Assembly: GCF_030317205.1 (NCBI RefSeq)
Contig: NZ_JASZYB010000004.1
Coordinates: forward strand, 186,001 to 250,000
Direction: 5' to 3'
DNA length: 64,000 bases
Source: Variovorax sp. J2L1-78
Lineage (GTDB): Bacteria > Pseudomonadota > Gammaproteobacteria > Burkholderiales > Burkholderiaceae_C
Each line of letters starts with the position of its first letter. Position 1 is the first letter of the stretch. Shown piece after piece: positions 50,049 to 58,976 of the stretch. The notes under the pieces are model-generated. The model did not search any database. It saw nothing but the letters and a program-made list of their open reading frames with translations, and was not told where the DNA came from. Both the position numbers and the translations under genes were made by a program.

Positions 50049-50801
50049 ATGAACTACGACTGGAGCTGGGGCGTCTTCCTCGACCCTTCGCTCGACGGCA
50101 CGCGCTCCTACCTGCAGATGCTGTTCGTCGGCGTCGGCTGGACGCTCACGCTCGCGGCCTGCGCCTGGACCATCGCGCTGCTGATGGGCAGCCTGATCGG
50201 CACGCTGCGCTGCGTGAGCCACAAGCCGCTGAAGTTCATCGCCACCGTGTATGTCGAGGTGTTCCGCAACATCCCGCTGCTGGTACAGCTCTTCCTCTGG
50301 TACTTTGTACTGCCGGAGTTCCTGCCGAGTTCCATGAGCACGGCCCTCAAGCAGCTGCCGCACCCGTGGGGCGCCTTCTGCCTCGCGGTGCTGGCCATGG
50401 GCTGCTACGGCGCCGCCCGCCTGGCCGAGACGCTGCGCGCCGGCATCGAGTCGCTGCCGCGCGGGCAGATGCTGGCGGCGCGCGCCATGGGCCTGACCGA
50501 GTACCAGGCCTACCGCCACATCATCCTGCCCGAGGCCTTCCGCATCATCCTGCCGCCGATGACCTCGGAGCTGATGGGCACCATCAAGTACTCGTCGGTG
50601 GCGCTGACCATCGGCCTGCTCGAACTCACCGGGCAGGCGCGCTCGATGGCGGATTTCAGCTTCCACATCTTCGAGGCCTTCTGCGCCGCCACCGTCGGCT
50701 ACGTGCTGATCAACGGTGCGGTGAGCCAGGGCATGCGGATGCTGGAGCGCCACGTCGCCGTGCCCGGCCTGATCAGTGCCGCACCGAAGGACGCCGTCTG
50801 A
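50049..50801 (+). CDS. Amino-acid ABC transporter permease (GltJ-like)
   Basis: A 250-residue inner-membrane permease of the His/Glu/Gln/Arg family. Hydrophobic segments include LQMLFVGVGWTLTLAACAWTIALLMGSLIGTL. The EAA loop is GIESLPRGQMLAARAMGLTEYQAYRHIILPEAFRIILPPM, contacting the ATPase. It has a purine-rich ribosome site (GAAGAAGAAGATCC). Its stop overlaps the next permease start (TGATG). The two would form the membrane heterodimer. Confidence 0.9.
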   Translation: MNYDWSWGVFLDPSLDGTRSYLQMLFVGVGWTLTLAACAWTIALLMGSLIGTLRCVSHKPLKFIATVYVEVFRNIPLLVQLFLWYFVLPEFLPSSMSTALKQLPHPWGAFCLAVLAMGCYGAARLAETLRAGIESLPRGQMLAARAMGLTEYQAYRHIILPEAFRIILPPMTSELMGTIKYSSVALTIGLLELTGQARSMADFSFHIFEAFCAATVGYVLINGAVSQGMRMLERHVAVPGLISAAPKDAV

Positions 50802-51496
50802 TGGCCGCGCCGCATTTCGAGCTGAGCGCGATCCTCCCGTCGCTGCCCTACCTGCTGAAGACCGGGCTCGCCTTCACGCTGACGCTGACCGCGCTGGCGG
50901 CCGTCATGGGCCTGGCGCTCGGCACGCTGCTGGCGATGGCGCGGCTCTCACCGATCAAACTGATCGCCTGGCCGGCCGCGATGTACGTCAACGTGATGCG
51001 CTCGGTGCCGCTGCTGCTGGTCATCTTCTGGTTCTACTTCCTGATGCCGTACATGGGCGCCTGGGTGCTGGGTGCGTCGAGCCCGGTGCAGGTGGGGGCC
51101 TTCAAGTCGGCGGTCATCACCTTCACGCTCTTCGAGGCGGCCTATTTCTGCGAGATCGTGCGTGCCGGCATCCAGTCGGTGCCCAAGGGCCAGGTGGCCG
51201 CGGGCATGGCGCTGGGCATGGAACATGGCCAGCTGATGCGCAGCGTGGTGCTGCCGCAGGCCTTCCGCAACATGACGCCGGCCCTGCTGACGCGGATCAT
51301 CATGCTGTTCCAGGACACGTCGCTGGTCTACGTGCTGTCGCTCACCGACTTCCTCGGCGCCGCCTCCAAGATCGGCCAGCGCGACGGCCGGCTGCCCGAG
51401 ATGTACATCTTCGTCGCGCTGGTCTACCTCGCGATCTGTTTCGCGGCCTCGCGCGGCACCGCCTACCTGGCGCGGCGCCACCGCCATTCGCACTGA
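50801..51496 (+). CDS. Amino-acid ABC transporter permease (GltK-like)
   Basis: A 231-residue partner permease. It opens with LPSLPYLLKTGLAFTLTLTALAAVMGLALGTLLAMARLS and has the EAA loop IVRAGIQSVPKGQVAAGMALGMEHGQLMRSVVLPQAFRNMTPALLTR. LFQDTSLVYVLSLTDFLGAA is a typical GltK ending. Coupled by overlap to the previous gene. No ATP-binding subunit follows; the next gene is a threonine aldolase, so the ATPase must come from elsewhere in the genome. Confidence 0.9.
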   Translation: MAAPHFELSAILPSLPYLLKTGLAFTLTLTALAAVMGLALGTLLAMARLSPIKLIAWPAAMYVNVMRSVPLLLVIFWFYFLMPYMGAWVLGASSPVQVGAFKSAVITFTLFEAAYFCEIVRAGIQSVPKGQVAAGMALGMEHGQLMRSVVLPQAFRNMTPALLTRIIMLFQDTSLVYVLSLTDFLGAASKIGQRDGRLPEMYIFVALVYLAICFAASRGTAYLARRHRHSH

Positions 51497-51508
51497 ACCC
51501 GAATCCCC

Positions 51509-52585
51509 ATGCCTGCTGCACATCTCTCCAATCGCCCGGCCATCGCCGACGCGGCGCCCAGCGTCGACATGCGCAGCGACACCGTCACCCACCCCACGGA
51601 GCGTATGTACGAGCGCATGCGGCAAGCGCCGATCGGCGACGACGGCCTGGACGGCGACCCGAGCACTGTCGCGCTCGAAGGCACCGTGGCCGCGCTGCTT
51701 GGCAAGGAAGCCGGGCTGTTCGTGCCCAGCTGCACCATGGCCAACCTGCTGGCCGTGCTGGCCGCGGGCGGGCGCAGCGAACAGGTGGTCCTCGAAGCAT
51801 CGGCCCACATGTACACGACCGAGCGCGGCGCGAGCACCTTCACGGGCATGTTCTACCAACCGGTCGAAGGAACGTCCGGCGCGATGGACCTGGCCATGCT
51901 CGAAGCGGTGCTCAAGCCCGCCAGCCACCGGCTTGCGACGGCGCTGATCGCGGTCGAAACCTCGCACAACAACGCCGGCGGCGCGGTGCTGCCGCTCGAG
52001 CACCTGCAGGCCGTGCAGGACATCGCGCAGCGGCGCGGCATCCCGGTCCACCTCGACGGGGCGCGGCTGTTCAATGCCAGCGCGGCGCTGCAGGTCGAGC
52101 CGATCGCCATCGCGTGCTTCGCCGACACGGTGTCGGTCTGCCTGTCGAAGGGCCTGAGCGCGCCGGTGGGCGCCGTGCTGACCGGCTCACAGGCGACGCT
52201 CGACCGCGCCCGCACGCTGCGGCGGATGCTCGGCGGCACGCAGCGCCAGTCCGGCATCATGGCCGCGGCCGGGCTCGACGCGGTGCTCCACATGCGGGAG
52301 CGCTTGGTGGACGATCACGCGCGGGCGCGCCGGTTCAGCGACGCGCTCAATGCCACCGGGCTACCGGTGCGCGCCGCCCTGCCGCAGACCAACATCGTGC
52401 AGGTGGATGTGGCGGCCAGCGGGCTTGGCAGCCATGCGTGGGTGACCGCCTTGGACGCGGCAGGCCTGCGTGTGCGCCCCTGGGGCTCCACCTTGCTGCG
52501 CTGCGTGACGCACCGCCACATCGAGGAGGCGGAGGTCGACCGCGCCGTCACGGCCTTCCGGCAGGCGGCATTGGCGCTGGTCTGA
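51509..52585 (+). CDS. ltaE: Low-specificity L-threonine aldolase
   Basis: A 358-residue PLP-dependent enzyme that splits L-threonine or allo-threonine into glycine and acetaldehyde. The opening DMRSDTVTHPTERMYERMRQAPIGDDGLDGDPSTVALEG is diagnostic. The PLP-holding region HLDGARLFNA contains Asp183, and Lys214 in SVCLSKGLSAPVGAV is the Schiff-base lysine. It starts 13 bases after the transporter permeases, so the importer may bring in a hydroxy-amino acid for this aldolase. The related D- or phenylserine aldolases are possible alternatives. Confidence 0.88.
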   Translation: MPAAHLSNRPAIADAAPSVDMRSDTVTHPTERMYERMRQAPIGDDGLDGDPSTVALEGTVAALLGKEAGLFVPSCTMANLLAVLAAGGRSEQVVLEASAHMYTTERGASTFTGMFYQPVEGTSGAMDLAMLEAVLKPASHRLATALIAVETSHNNAGGAVLPLEHLQAVQDIAQRRGIPVHLDGARLFNASAALQVEPIAIACFADTVSVCLSKGLSAPVGAVLTGSQATLDRARTLRRMLGGTQRQSGIMAAAGLDAVLHMRERLVDDHARARRFSDALNATGLPVRAALPQTNIVQVDVAASGLGSHAWVTALDAAGLRVRPWGSTLLRCVTHRHIEEAEVDRAVTAFRQAALALV

Positions 52586-52624
52586 TGTGACTGGCGTGCG
52601 ACCTGCATCGTCACGCGGCCCCGC

Positions 52625-53080
52625 TCAGGGGGTGGTGCCCTCGTCCTCGGCCGGCCAGTCGCGGATGTACGCCTTGAGCATCTTGTTCTCGAAATTCTGG
52701 CTGTCGACGACCGCCTTGGCGACGTCGTAGAAGCTGATCACGCCCATCAGCATGCGCTTGTCCATGACCGGCATATAGCGCGCGTGGCGCTCGAGCATGA
52801 TGCGGCGGATCTCGTCGAGGTCGGTCTCGGCGGTGCAGGTCACGGGCGCATCGTCCATGGCCTTGCGCACCAGCGAGCCGCCGACTTGGCCGCCGTTCTT
52901 GACGATGGCGACGATCACCTCGCGGAAGGTGAGCATGCCGACCAGATCGCCGTGCTCCATGACCACCAGCGAACCGATGTCCTTCTCGGCCATGGTCGTC
53001 ACGGCGTCGGCCAGGGGTTCGTCGGGGGTGATGGTGTAGAGGGTGTTGCCCTTGACGCGCAGGATGTCGCTGACTTTCAT
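52625..53080 (-). CDS. CBS-domain protein
   Basis: A 151-residue cytoplasmic protein with a pair of CBS domains (VSDILRVKGNTLYTITPDEPLADAVTTMAEKDIGSLVVM; VTCTAETDLDEIRRIMLERHARYMPVMD...LMGVISFYDVAKAV), which usually bind adenosyl nucleotides and sense energy state. The ATG at 53080 has AGGAG upstream. It stands alone, convergent with ltaE and divergent from the sulfhydrylase gene. Its partner protein is unknown. Confidence 0.88.
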   Translation of the reverse strand: MKVSDILRVKGNTLYTITPDEPLADAVTTMAEKDIGSLVVMEHGDLVGMLTFREVIVAIVKNGGQVGGSLVRKAMDDAPVTCTAETDLDEIRRIMLERHARYMPVMDKRMLMGVISFYDVAKAVVDSQNFENKMLKAYIRDWPAEDEGTTP

Positions 53081-53208
53081 CGTGGTGCTCCTCTTCTGAC
53101 TCGGCCGATCCGATTGAATATAGCCCAACTCGCTCACAATAGCCGGCCACCGCCCGCCCCTGCGCCGCGCAGACGTGAGCGGTCGTTACAAGCCCTCCGA
53201 GGAGACAC

Positions 53209-54519
53209 ATGCCAGGCTATTCCGACCCCGGGTTCGACACCCTTGCGCTGCACGCCGGCGCCGCCCCCGACCCGACGACCGGCGCACGCGCCGTGCCGAT
53301 CCACCTCACCACCTCCTTCGTCTTCGAATCGAGCGACCACGCCGCCGCCCTGTTCAACCTGGAACGCGCCGGCCACGTCTACAGCCGCATCAGCAACCCG
53401 ACCAACGCGGTCCTGGAGCAGCGGGTGGCGGCGTTGGAAGGCGGCATCGGCGCCATCGCCACTGCGAGTGGCCAGGCCGCGCTGCACCTGAGCGTGGCGA
53501 CGCTGATGGGCGCCGGCTCGCACATCGTGGCCAGCACGGCGCTGTACGGCGGCTCGCAGAACCTGCTGCACTACACGATGCGGCGCTTCGGCATCGACAC
53601 CACCTTCGTCAAGCCGGGCGACCTGGACGGCTGGAAGGCTGCGATCCGCCCGAACACCAAGCTGCTGTTCGGCGAGACCGTGGGCAACCCCGGCCTCGAC
53701 GTGCTCGACATCCCGTCGGTGAGCGACATCGCCCACGCGGCCGGCGTGCCGCTCCTGGTCGACTCGACGCTCACCTCGCCCTACCTCATCAAGCCCTTCG
53801 ACCACGGCGCCGACCTGGTCTACCACTCGGCGACCAAGTTCCTCTCCGGCCACGGCACGGTGATCGGCGGCGTGGTGGTCGACGGCGGCAGTTTCGACTG
53901 GGAGAAGTCGGGCAAGTTCGCCGAACTGAGCCAGGCCTACGACGGCTTCCACAACATGGTGTTCAGCGAGGAAAGCACGGTCGGCGCCTTCCTGCTGCGC
54001 GCGCGCCGCGAGGGCCTGCGCGACTTCGGCGCGTCGATGAGCCCGCACACGGCGTGGCTCATCCTGCAAGGCATCGAGACGCTGCCGCTGCGCATGGAGC
54101 GGCACATCGACAACACGCAGAAGGTGGTGGAGTTCCTGGCCGCGCACCCCTTCGTGTCGCGCGTGGGTCACCCGCTGATCGAATCACATCCGAGCCATGC
54201 ACTGGCGCAGAAGCTGCTCAAGCATGGCGCGCGCGGCGCCGGCGCGGTGTTCAGCTTCGACATCAAGGGCAGCCGCACGCAAGGCAAGGCCTTCATCGAA
54301 GCGCTCAAGCTCTTCAGCCACCTGGCCAACGTGGGCGACTGCCGCAGCCTGGTGATCCACCCGGCCAGCACCACGCACTTCCGCATGACGGACGAGGCGC
54401 TGGCGGGCGCGGGCATCTCACAAGGCACGATTCGCCTGTCGATCGGCCTGGAGGATCCGGCCGATCTGATCGACGACCTGAAGCGCGCGCTGAAGGCTGC
54501 TGAAAAGGCAGGTGCCTGA
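53209..54519 (+). CDS. metY: O-acetylhomoserine/O-succinylhomoserine sulfhydrylase
   Basis: A 436-residue PLP enzyme of the Cys/Met metabolism family that makes homocysteine from an activated homoserine and sulfide. The opening is FDTLALHAGAAPDPTTGARAVPIHLTTSFVF. IGAIATASGQAALHLS and the PLP lysine Lys210 in YHSATKFLSGHGT are diagnostic, and the insertion after about residue 220 and total length favour MetY (O-acetylhomoserine) over MetZ. A GAGGAGACAC ribosome site precedes the ATG. The stop overlaps the next alpha/beta hydrolase start. Methionine control is not visible. Confidence 0.9.
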   Translation: MPGYSDPGFDTLALHAGAAPDPTTGARAVPIHLTTSFVFESSDHAAALFNLERAGHVYSRISNPTNAVLEQRVAALEGGIGAIATASGQAALHLSVATLMGAGSHIVASTALYGGSQNLLHYTMRRFGIDTTFVKPGDLDGWKAAIRPNTKLLFGETVGNPGLDVLDIPSVSDIAHAAGVPLLVDSTLTSPYLIKPFDHGADLVYHSATKFLSGHGTVIGGVVVDGGSFDWEKSGKFAELSQAYDGFHNMVFSEESTVGAFLLRARREGLRDFGASMSPHTAWLILQGIETLPLRMERHIDNTQKVVEFLAAHPFVSRVGHPLIESHPSHALAQKLLKHGARGAGAVFSFDIKGSRTQGKAFIEALKLFSHLANVGDCRSLVIHPASTTHFRMTDEALAGAGISQGTIRLSIGLEDPADLIDDLKRALKAAEKAGA

Positions 54520-55325
54520 TGGAACTGATCGTCAACGGGCACACCACCTATGCCTACACCGGCGGCAAGCCACTCGACGCGGCCAAGCCGACCGTCGTCT
54601 TCATCCACGGGGTGCTCAACGACCACAGCGTGTGGATCCTGCAGAGCCGCTGGTTCGCCAACCACGGCTGGAACGTGCTGGCGATCGACCTGCCCGGCCA
54701 TTGCAAGAGCGCCGGCAAGGCGCCGGCCACCGTCGAAGAAGCCGCGGACTTCGTCGTGGCGCTGCTCGACGCGGCCGGCGTGCAGAAGGCGGCACTGGTC
54801 GGCCACAGCTTCGGCTCGCTGATCGCGCTGGAGACGGCGGCCCGCGCGCCGGAACGCGTGTCGCACCTGGCCATGGTCGGCACGGCCTACCCGATGGCGG
54901 TGTCGCCGGCGCTGCTCGACAGCGCGCTGAACGCGCCGATGAAGGCCATCGACATGGTCAACGTTTTTTCGCACTCGATGATGGCGCCACCGCCCTCTTC
55001 GCTCGGCCCCGGCACCTGGCTGTACGGCGGCTCGCGCGCGCTCATGCGCCGCGTGCTGGCGAGCAACCGCGAGGTCAACGTGTTCCATGTCGGCTTCAAC
55101 GCGTGCAACGACTACGCCAACGGCGAAGCGGCCATCGCGGCGGTGCAATGCCCGGTGCTGTTCCTGCTCGGCGCGGCCGACCAGATGACGCCGCCCAAGG
55201 CGGTGAAGTCACTGAGCGCCAAGGCGCCGTCGTCGAAGACGGTGGTGGTGCAGGCCGGCCATGCGCTGATGTCCGAGGCGCCGGACGACGTGCTGTTCGC
55301 GCTGCGCGATTTCCTGGCCGGTTGA
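54519..55325 (+). CDS. Alpha/beta hydrolase
   Basis: A 268-residue alpha/beta-hydrolase-fold protein. The oxyanion motif is VVFIHGVLNDHSVW. The serine nucleophile lies in ALVGHSFGSLIALETA (about residues 90-105), the acid in FLLGAADQMTPPKAV and the histidine in VVQAGHALMSEAPD. Length is standard for small esterases or lipases. It is translationally coupled to metY (TGATG). Its substrate is unknown; it is not a homoserine acetyltransferase, which is longer and has a different motif set. Confidence 0.85.
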   Translation: MELIVNGHTTYAYTGGKPLDAAKPTVVFIHGVLNDHSVWILQSRWFANHGWNVLAIDLPGHCKSAGKAPATVEEAADFVVALLDAAGVQKAALVGHSFGSLIALETAARAPERVSHLAMVGTAYPMAVSPALLDSALNAPMKAIDMVNVFSHSMMAPPPSSLGPGTWLYGGSRALMRRVLASNREVNVFHVGFNACNDYANGEAAIAAVQCPVLFLLGAADQMTPPKAVKSLSAKAPSSKTVVVQAGHALMSEAPDDVLFALRDFLAG

Positions 55326-55335
55326 GGCCGCGGGC

Positions 55336-55713
55336 TCAGACTTCGAACTGCGCCGGCGTCGCGGCCACCGCCGCCATCAACGCGCCGACCGTCTCGCTCG
55401 ACGGCTGCGCGGCCGGCAGCGCACCGAGCATGCGGCTCAGCGTCTCGGGGTGCGGCAGCAACGGCCCGAGGAAGTGCGTGCCCTGCGCGCCCACGACCAG
55501 CAACGTGGGGAAGGTCTCGACATCGAAGTCGTCGGCGATGTCGGCGTGGTCTTCGATGTCGACCCAGGCGAAGCGCAGCCCCGGGTGCGCCGCGGCGATG
55601 CGCTCAAAGGCCGGACGGTAGTCGCGGCAGGTGCCGCACCAGTCCGCGCACAGGCAGACCACCCAGGTGGCGGCGGCAGGATCGGCGACGGGCAGGGTGG
55701 GCAGTGCGCTCAC
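55336..55713 (-). CDS. Thioredoxin-like protein
   Basis: A 125-residue protein of thioredoxin fold with the redox motif WCGTC (Cys26 and Cys29) in place of WCGPC, and the cis-proline in VETFPTLLVVGAQG. It would act in the cytoplasm, since no signal peptide is seen. The GTG at 55713 is chosen so the chain starts just before the first strand; a TTG at 55797 would add ~28 unlikely residues. It is convergent with the alpha/beta hydrolase gene and follows the leftward yihY gene. Confidence 0.8.
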   Translation of the reverse strand: MSALPTLPVADPAAATWVVCLCADWCGTCRDYRPAFERIAAAHPGLRFAWVDIEDHADIADDFDVETFPTLLVVGAQGTHFLGPLLPHPETLSRMLGALPAAQPSSETVGALMAAVAATPAQFEV

Positions 55714-55777
55714 GGACAAGACCTGGACATGTGGAATGGCGATTATCGAGGCGACCGCCGATGCTTGCAGCGCCGGG

Positions 55778-57049
55778 TCAGGGCCTGGCAGGCGCAACGT
55801 AGCGCCCCCTCTGGCTGGGCCGCGTCAAGTCCTGCAACGCATCGCGCACCACCAGCGCGTCGCGCAGGCACAGGCTCTCGAGCGCGGCCTTGTGCCAGAG
55901 GTGCGCGAGCGCGTCGGTGCGCGGCAGCAGCAGCTCGGTCAGCAAGGGCGCCAGGGGCGTGACGTCGGGGTCGGCCAGCAGCACGTAGCGCGGGTCTTCG
56001 TTGGCCGGCTCTTCCGCGAGCGGCGCGATCCAGTCGATGGCGACCAGCGTCTCCAGCACCGGCGCCAGCTGCAGGGCATCGACCCGCATCCGCGCCACCA
56101 GCTCGCTTGCGCCCAACCCCTTGGCCGGCGTCGCGTGGGCGGCATCCAGCAGCTGCAGCGCCTCGACCGCCAGCTGGAACGGCCAGCCCGGCGTGTCGCC
56201 GCGGCGCGCCACGCCTGCCAGCAGGCTGGGCAGGTAGGCCGCGATCACCGCGCCGAAGAGAGCGATCACCCAGGCGACGTAGATCCAGATCAGCAGGATG
56301 GGCGCCGTGGCGAAGGCGCCGTAGAGCACCGAGTACGTCGGCACCAGGCTCAGGTAGTAGCCCAGCACCCGTTTGGCGATCTCGATGGCGGCCGCGACGA
56401 ACAGGCCACCCGCCCATGCATGGGCCCAGCGCACCGAAGTGTTGGGCACGTAGTGGTAGAGCGAGGCCATGCCGCCGGCGAGCAGCACGAATTCGAAGGT
56501 GTCGAACAGCAGCTTGAGCAGGCCCCCGCTGCCGACCACGCCGCGCGAGGCCGAGAACACGTACGACGTGGTGCTCAGGCTCACCGCCAGGATCAGCGGC
56601 CCGAGCGTGATGGCCGCCCAGTAGATGAGCACGCGCTGCGCCAGCGGGCGCGGGTTGCGCACCCGCCAGATGCTGTTGAGCGTCTTGTCGATGGTCAGGA
56701 TCAGCGCGACCGCCGTGACCAGCAGCACGATCAGGCCGGCGATGCCGAGCCCGCTGGCCTTGCTCGCGAACTGGTTCAGGTAGCCCAGCACCTGCCGCGC
56801 GATGTTGTCGGGGATCAGGCTCTCGATCAGCCAGCGCTGCAGGCGGCCCTGCATCTTGGCGAACATCGGAAACACCGTGAAGAGCGCCAGCGCCGTGGTG
56901 AAGAACGGCACCATCGCGATGGTGGTGGTGAAGGTCAGGCTGCCGGCCGTCAGGCCCAGGCGGTCTTCCCGGAAGCGCTCGCGCAGCACGGCCGCCGTGT
57001 TGCCCCACGGAAAATGCGAAAGGTCCCTCCACCATGACCGGTGTTTCAT
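55778..57049 (-). CDS. YihY/virulence factor BrkB family inner-membrane protein
   Basis: A 423-residue membrane protein. The first ~285 residues carry about six transmembrane helices with the family opening LTAGSLTFTTTIAMVPFFTTALALFTVFPMF, IDKTLNSIWRVR and LYHYVPNTSVRWAHAWAGGLFVAAAIEIAK. The last ~130 residues form a soluble region resembling a winged-helix regulator tail (DALQLAPVLETLVAIDWIAPL). Once misnamed ribonuclease BN; its function is unsettled. The ATG at 57049 faces the divergent DUF2069 gene. Confidence 0.88.
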   Translation of the reverse strand: MKHRSWWRDLSHFPWGNTAAVLRERFREDRLGLTAGSLTFTTTIAMVPFFTTALALFTVFPMFAKMQGRLQRWLIESLIPDNIARQVLGYLNQFASKASGLGIAGLIVLLVTAVALILTIDKTLNSIWRVRNPRPLAQRVLIYWAAITLGPLILAVSLSTTSYVFSASRGVVGSGGLLKLLFDTFEFVLLAGGMASLYHYVPNTSVRWAHAWAGGLFVAAAIEIAKRVLGYYLSLVPTYSVLYGAFATAPILLIWIYVAWVIALFGAVIAAYLPSLLAGVARRGDTPGWPFQLAVEALQLLDAAHATPAKGLGASELVARMRVDALQLAPVLETLVAIDWIAPLAEEPANEDPRYVLLADPDVTPLAPLLTELLLPRTDALAHLWHKAALESLCLRDALVVRDALQDLTRPSQRGRYVAPARP

Positions 57050-57135
57050 GGCCGGTATCATGCCATCGGCCCTGCGGCATGCCGTCGCAGACCGCCCTGC
57101 GCGCCCACCGCGCGCGACCTCTCCGTGCCCATGCC

Positions 57136-57549
57136 GTGATCCAGCCCCAAAGCCCTTCGTCCGCCGTCGCCGCCACCCGCTGGCTGGCCGTGGGCAGCCT
57201 CGTCGGCCTGATCGTGCTGGGCCTGGCGTGGGAGATGTGGCTGGCGCCGCTGCGGCCGGGCGGCTCGTGGCTCGCACTCAAGGTGCTGCCGCTGGTGGTG
57301 CCGCTTGCGGGGCTCTACAAGAACCGCATGTACACCTACCGCTGGGTCAGCCTGATGATCTGGCTCTATTTCACCGAAGGCGTGGTGCGTGCGTGGAGCG
57401 ACGCCTTGCCGCTCGGGCGCGCACTGGCAGGCATCGAAATCGTGCTGTGCCTCATGCTGTTCGTGGCCTGCGCGATGCACGTGCGGCTACGCCTGCGCGA
57501 CGCCCGCACCGCCCGGGCCGCCGTTCCGCTGGAGACTTCCATCCCATGA
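57136..57549 (+). CDS. DUF2069 membrane protein
   Basis: A 137-residue inner-membrane protein with four hydrophobic segments, including WLAVGSLVGLIVLGLAWEMWLAPL, LKVLPLVVPLAGLYKNRMYTYRWVSLMIWLYFTEGVVRA and IEIVLCLMLFVACAMHVRLRLR. This pattern is the DUF2069 family, whose role is unknown. GTG 57136 gives the usual length. Its stop overlaps the start of the next oxidase gene (ATGA), as often seen for this family in Burkholderiales. Confidence 0.85.
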   Translation: MIQPQSPSSAVAATRWLAVGSLVGLIVLGLAWEMWLAPLRPGGSWLALKVLPLVVPLAGLYKNRMYTYRWVSLMIWLYFTEGVVRAWSDALPLGRALAGIEIVLCLMLFVACAMHVRLRLRDARTARAAVPLETSIP

Positions 57550-58976
57550 CCGACCTGATCGACCAACTGCGCGCCATCGTCGGCGCCCCCCATGTGCTCA
57601 CCGAGGGCGACCTCACCGCCTACGAGCAGGACTGGCGCAAGCGCGAACGCGGCAAGGCGCTGGCCGTGGTGCGCCCCGCGAGCGCGCAGCAGGTGGCCGA
57701 CGTGGTCAAGGCCTGCGCCGCCGCCGGCAGTTCGCTGGTGCCGCAAGGCGGCAACACCGGCCTGGCGGTGGGCGGCATTCCCGACGCCAGCGGCACCCAG
57801 GTGCTGCTGAGCCTGCAGCGCATGAACGCGGTGCGCGACATCGATGCGGCCAACCTCACGATGACGGTCGAGGCCGGCTGCATCCTGCAGACGCTGCAGG
57901 AGACCGCCGAGAAGGCCGGCTTCCTGTTCCCGCTGAGCCTGGCGGCCGAAGGCAGCTGCACCATCGGCGGCAACCTGGCGACCAACGCCGGCGGCACGCA
58001 GGTCGTGCGCTACGGCAACACGCGCGACCTGTGCCTGGGCCTGGAAGTGGTCACGCCACAGGGCGAGATCTGGGAAGGCACCAGCGGCCTGCGCAAGGAC
58101 AACACCGGCTACGACCTGCGCGACCTGCTGATCGGCAGCGAAGGCACGCTCGGCGTCATCACCGCCGCGACGATGAAGCTGTACCCGATGCCCGCGGCGC
58201 AGCTCACCGCCTGGGCCGCCGTGCCCTCGCTCGACCACGCGGTCACGCTGCTGGGCCTGGCGCACAAGCACCTGGGCGCCGGCCTCACCGGCTTCGAGGT
58301 GATGGGCCAGTTCGCACTGAGCCTGGTCGGCAAGCACATGCCGCAGCTGCGCGTGCCCTTCCTCGGCGAGGCGGCGGCACCCTACTGCGTGCTGCTCGAG
58401 AACTCCGACAACGAATCCGAAGACCATGCGCGGGCGCGCTTCGAGGCGCTGCTCGAAACCGCCTTCGAGGACGGCTGCGTGACCGATGCGGTGGTGGCCG
58501 AGAACTTGACGCAGGCGCACCAGCTCTGGCACATCCGCGAGAGCATTCCGCTGGCCCAGGCCGAGGAAGGCCTGAACATCAAGCACGACATCTCGATCGC
58601 AGTGTCGCGCATCCCCGCCTTCGTGGCCGACACCGACGCCCTGCTGCAGCGCGAGATCCCCGGCGTGCGGCTGGTGAACTTCGGCCACCTGGGCGACGGC
58701 AACCTGCACTACAACGTGCAGGCGCCGGCCGAAGGCGACGCGAAGGCCTTCCTGCGCGACGAGGAAGAGCGCGTCAACACGCTGGTGTATGACGCCGTCG
58801 AGAAATTCGGCGGTTCGTTCTCGGCCGAGCACGGCGTCGGCGAGCTGAAGGTGCACAAGCTGGAGAAGCACAAGTCGCCGGTGGCACTGGGCATGATGCG
58901 CGCCATCAAACGCGGGCTGGACCCGCAGAACATCATGAACCCGGGGCGGGTGCTCCGGCTGGAGGAAGCATCGTGA
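57546..58976 (+). CDS. FAD-binding D-lactate/glycolate oxidase (GlcD-like)
   Basis: A 476-residue flavoprotein of the GlcD/D2HGDH family that oxidises a 2-hydroxy acid such as D-lactate, glycolate or D-2-hydroxyglutarate. The FAD-binding PCMH domain includes VVRPASAQQVADVVKACAAAGSSLVPQGGNTGLAVGG and LIGSEGTLGVITAAT. The C-terminal FAD-linked domain ends VRLVNFGHLGDGNLHYN and SAEHGVGELKVHKLE, with the metal-binding HxxxH-type histidines. It is coupled to DUF2069 upstream and to thyA (GTGA overlap). Exact substrate not settled. Confidence 0.88.
   Translation: MTDLIDQLRAIVGAPHVLTEGDLTAYEQDWRKRERGKALAVVRPASAQQVADVVKACAAAGSSLVPQGGNTGLAVGGIPDASGTQVLLSLQRMNAVRDIDAANLTMTVEAGCILQTLQETAEKAGFLFPLSLAAEGSCTIGGNLATNAGGTQVVRYGNTRDLCLGLEVVTPQGEIWEGTSGLRKDNTGYDLRDLLIGSEGTLGVITAATMKLYPMPAAQLTAWAAVPSLDHAVTLLGLAHKHLGAGLTGFEVMGQFALSLVGKHMPQLRVPFLGEAAAPYCVLLENSDNESEDHARARFEALLETAFEDGCVTDAVVAENLTQAHQLWHIRESIPLAQAEEGLNIKHDISIAVSRIPAFVADTDALLQREIPGVRLVNFGHLGDGNLHYNVQAPAEGDAKAFLRDEEERVNTLVYDAVEKFGGSFSAEHGVGELKVHKLEKHKSPVALGMMRAIKRGLDPQNIMNPGRVLRLEEAS

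Noticed and set aside
53138..53208. A SAM- or SAH-responsive riboswitch before metY
   Set aside because: The gap is only about 70-130 bases and lacks the conserved core of any class I know. The GAGGAG is explained by the ribosome site.
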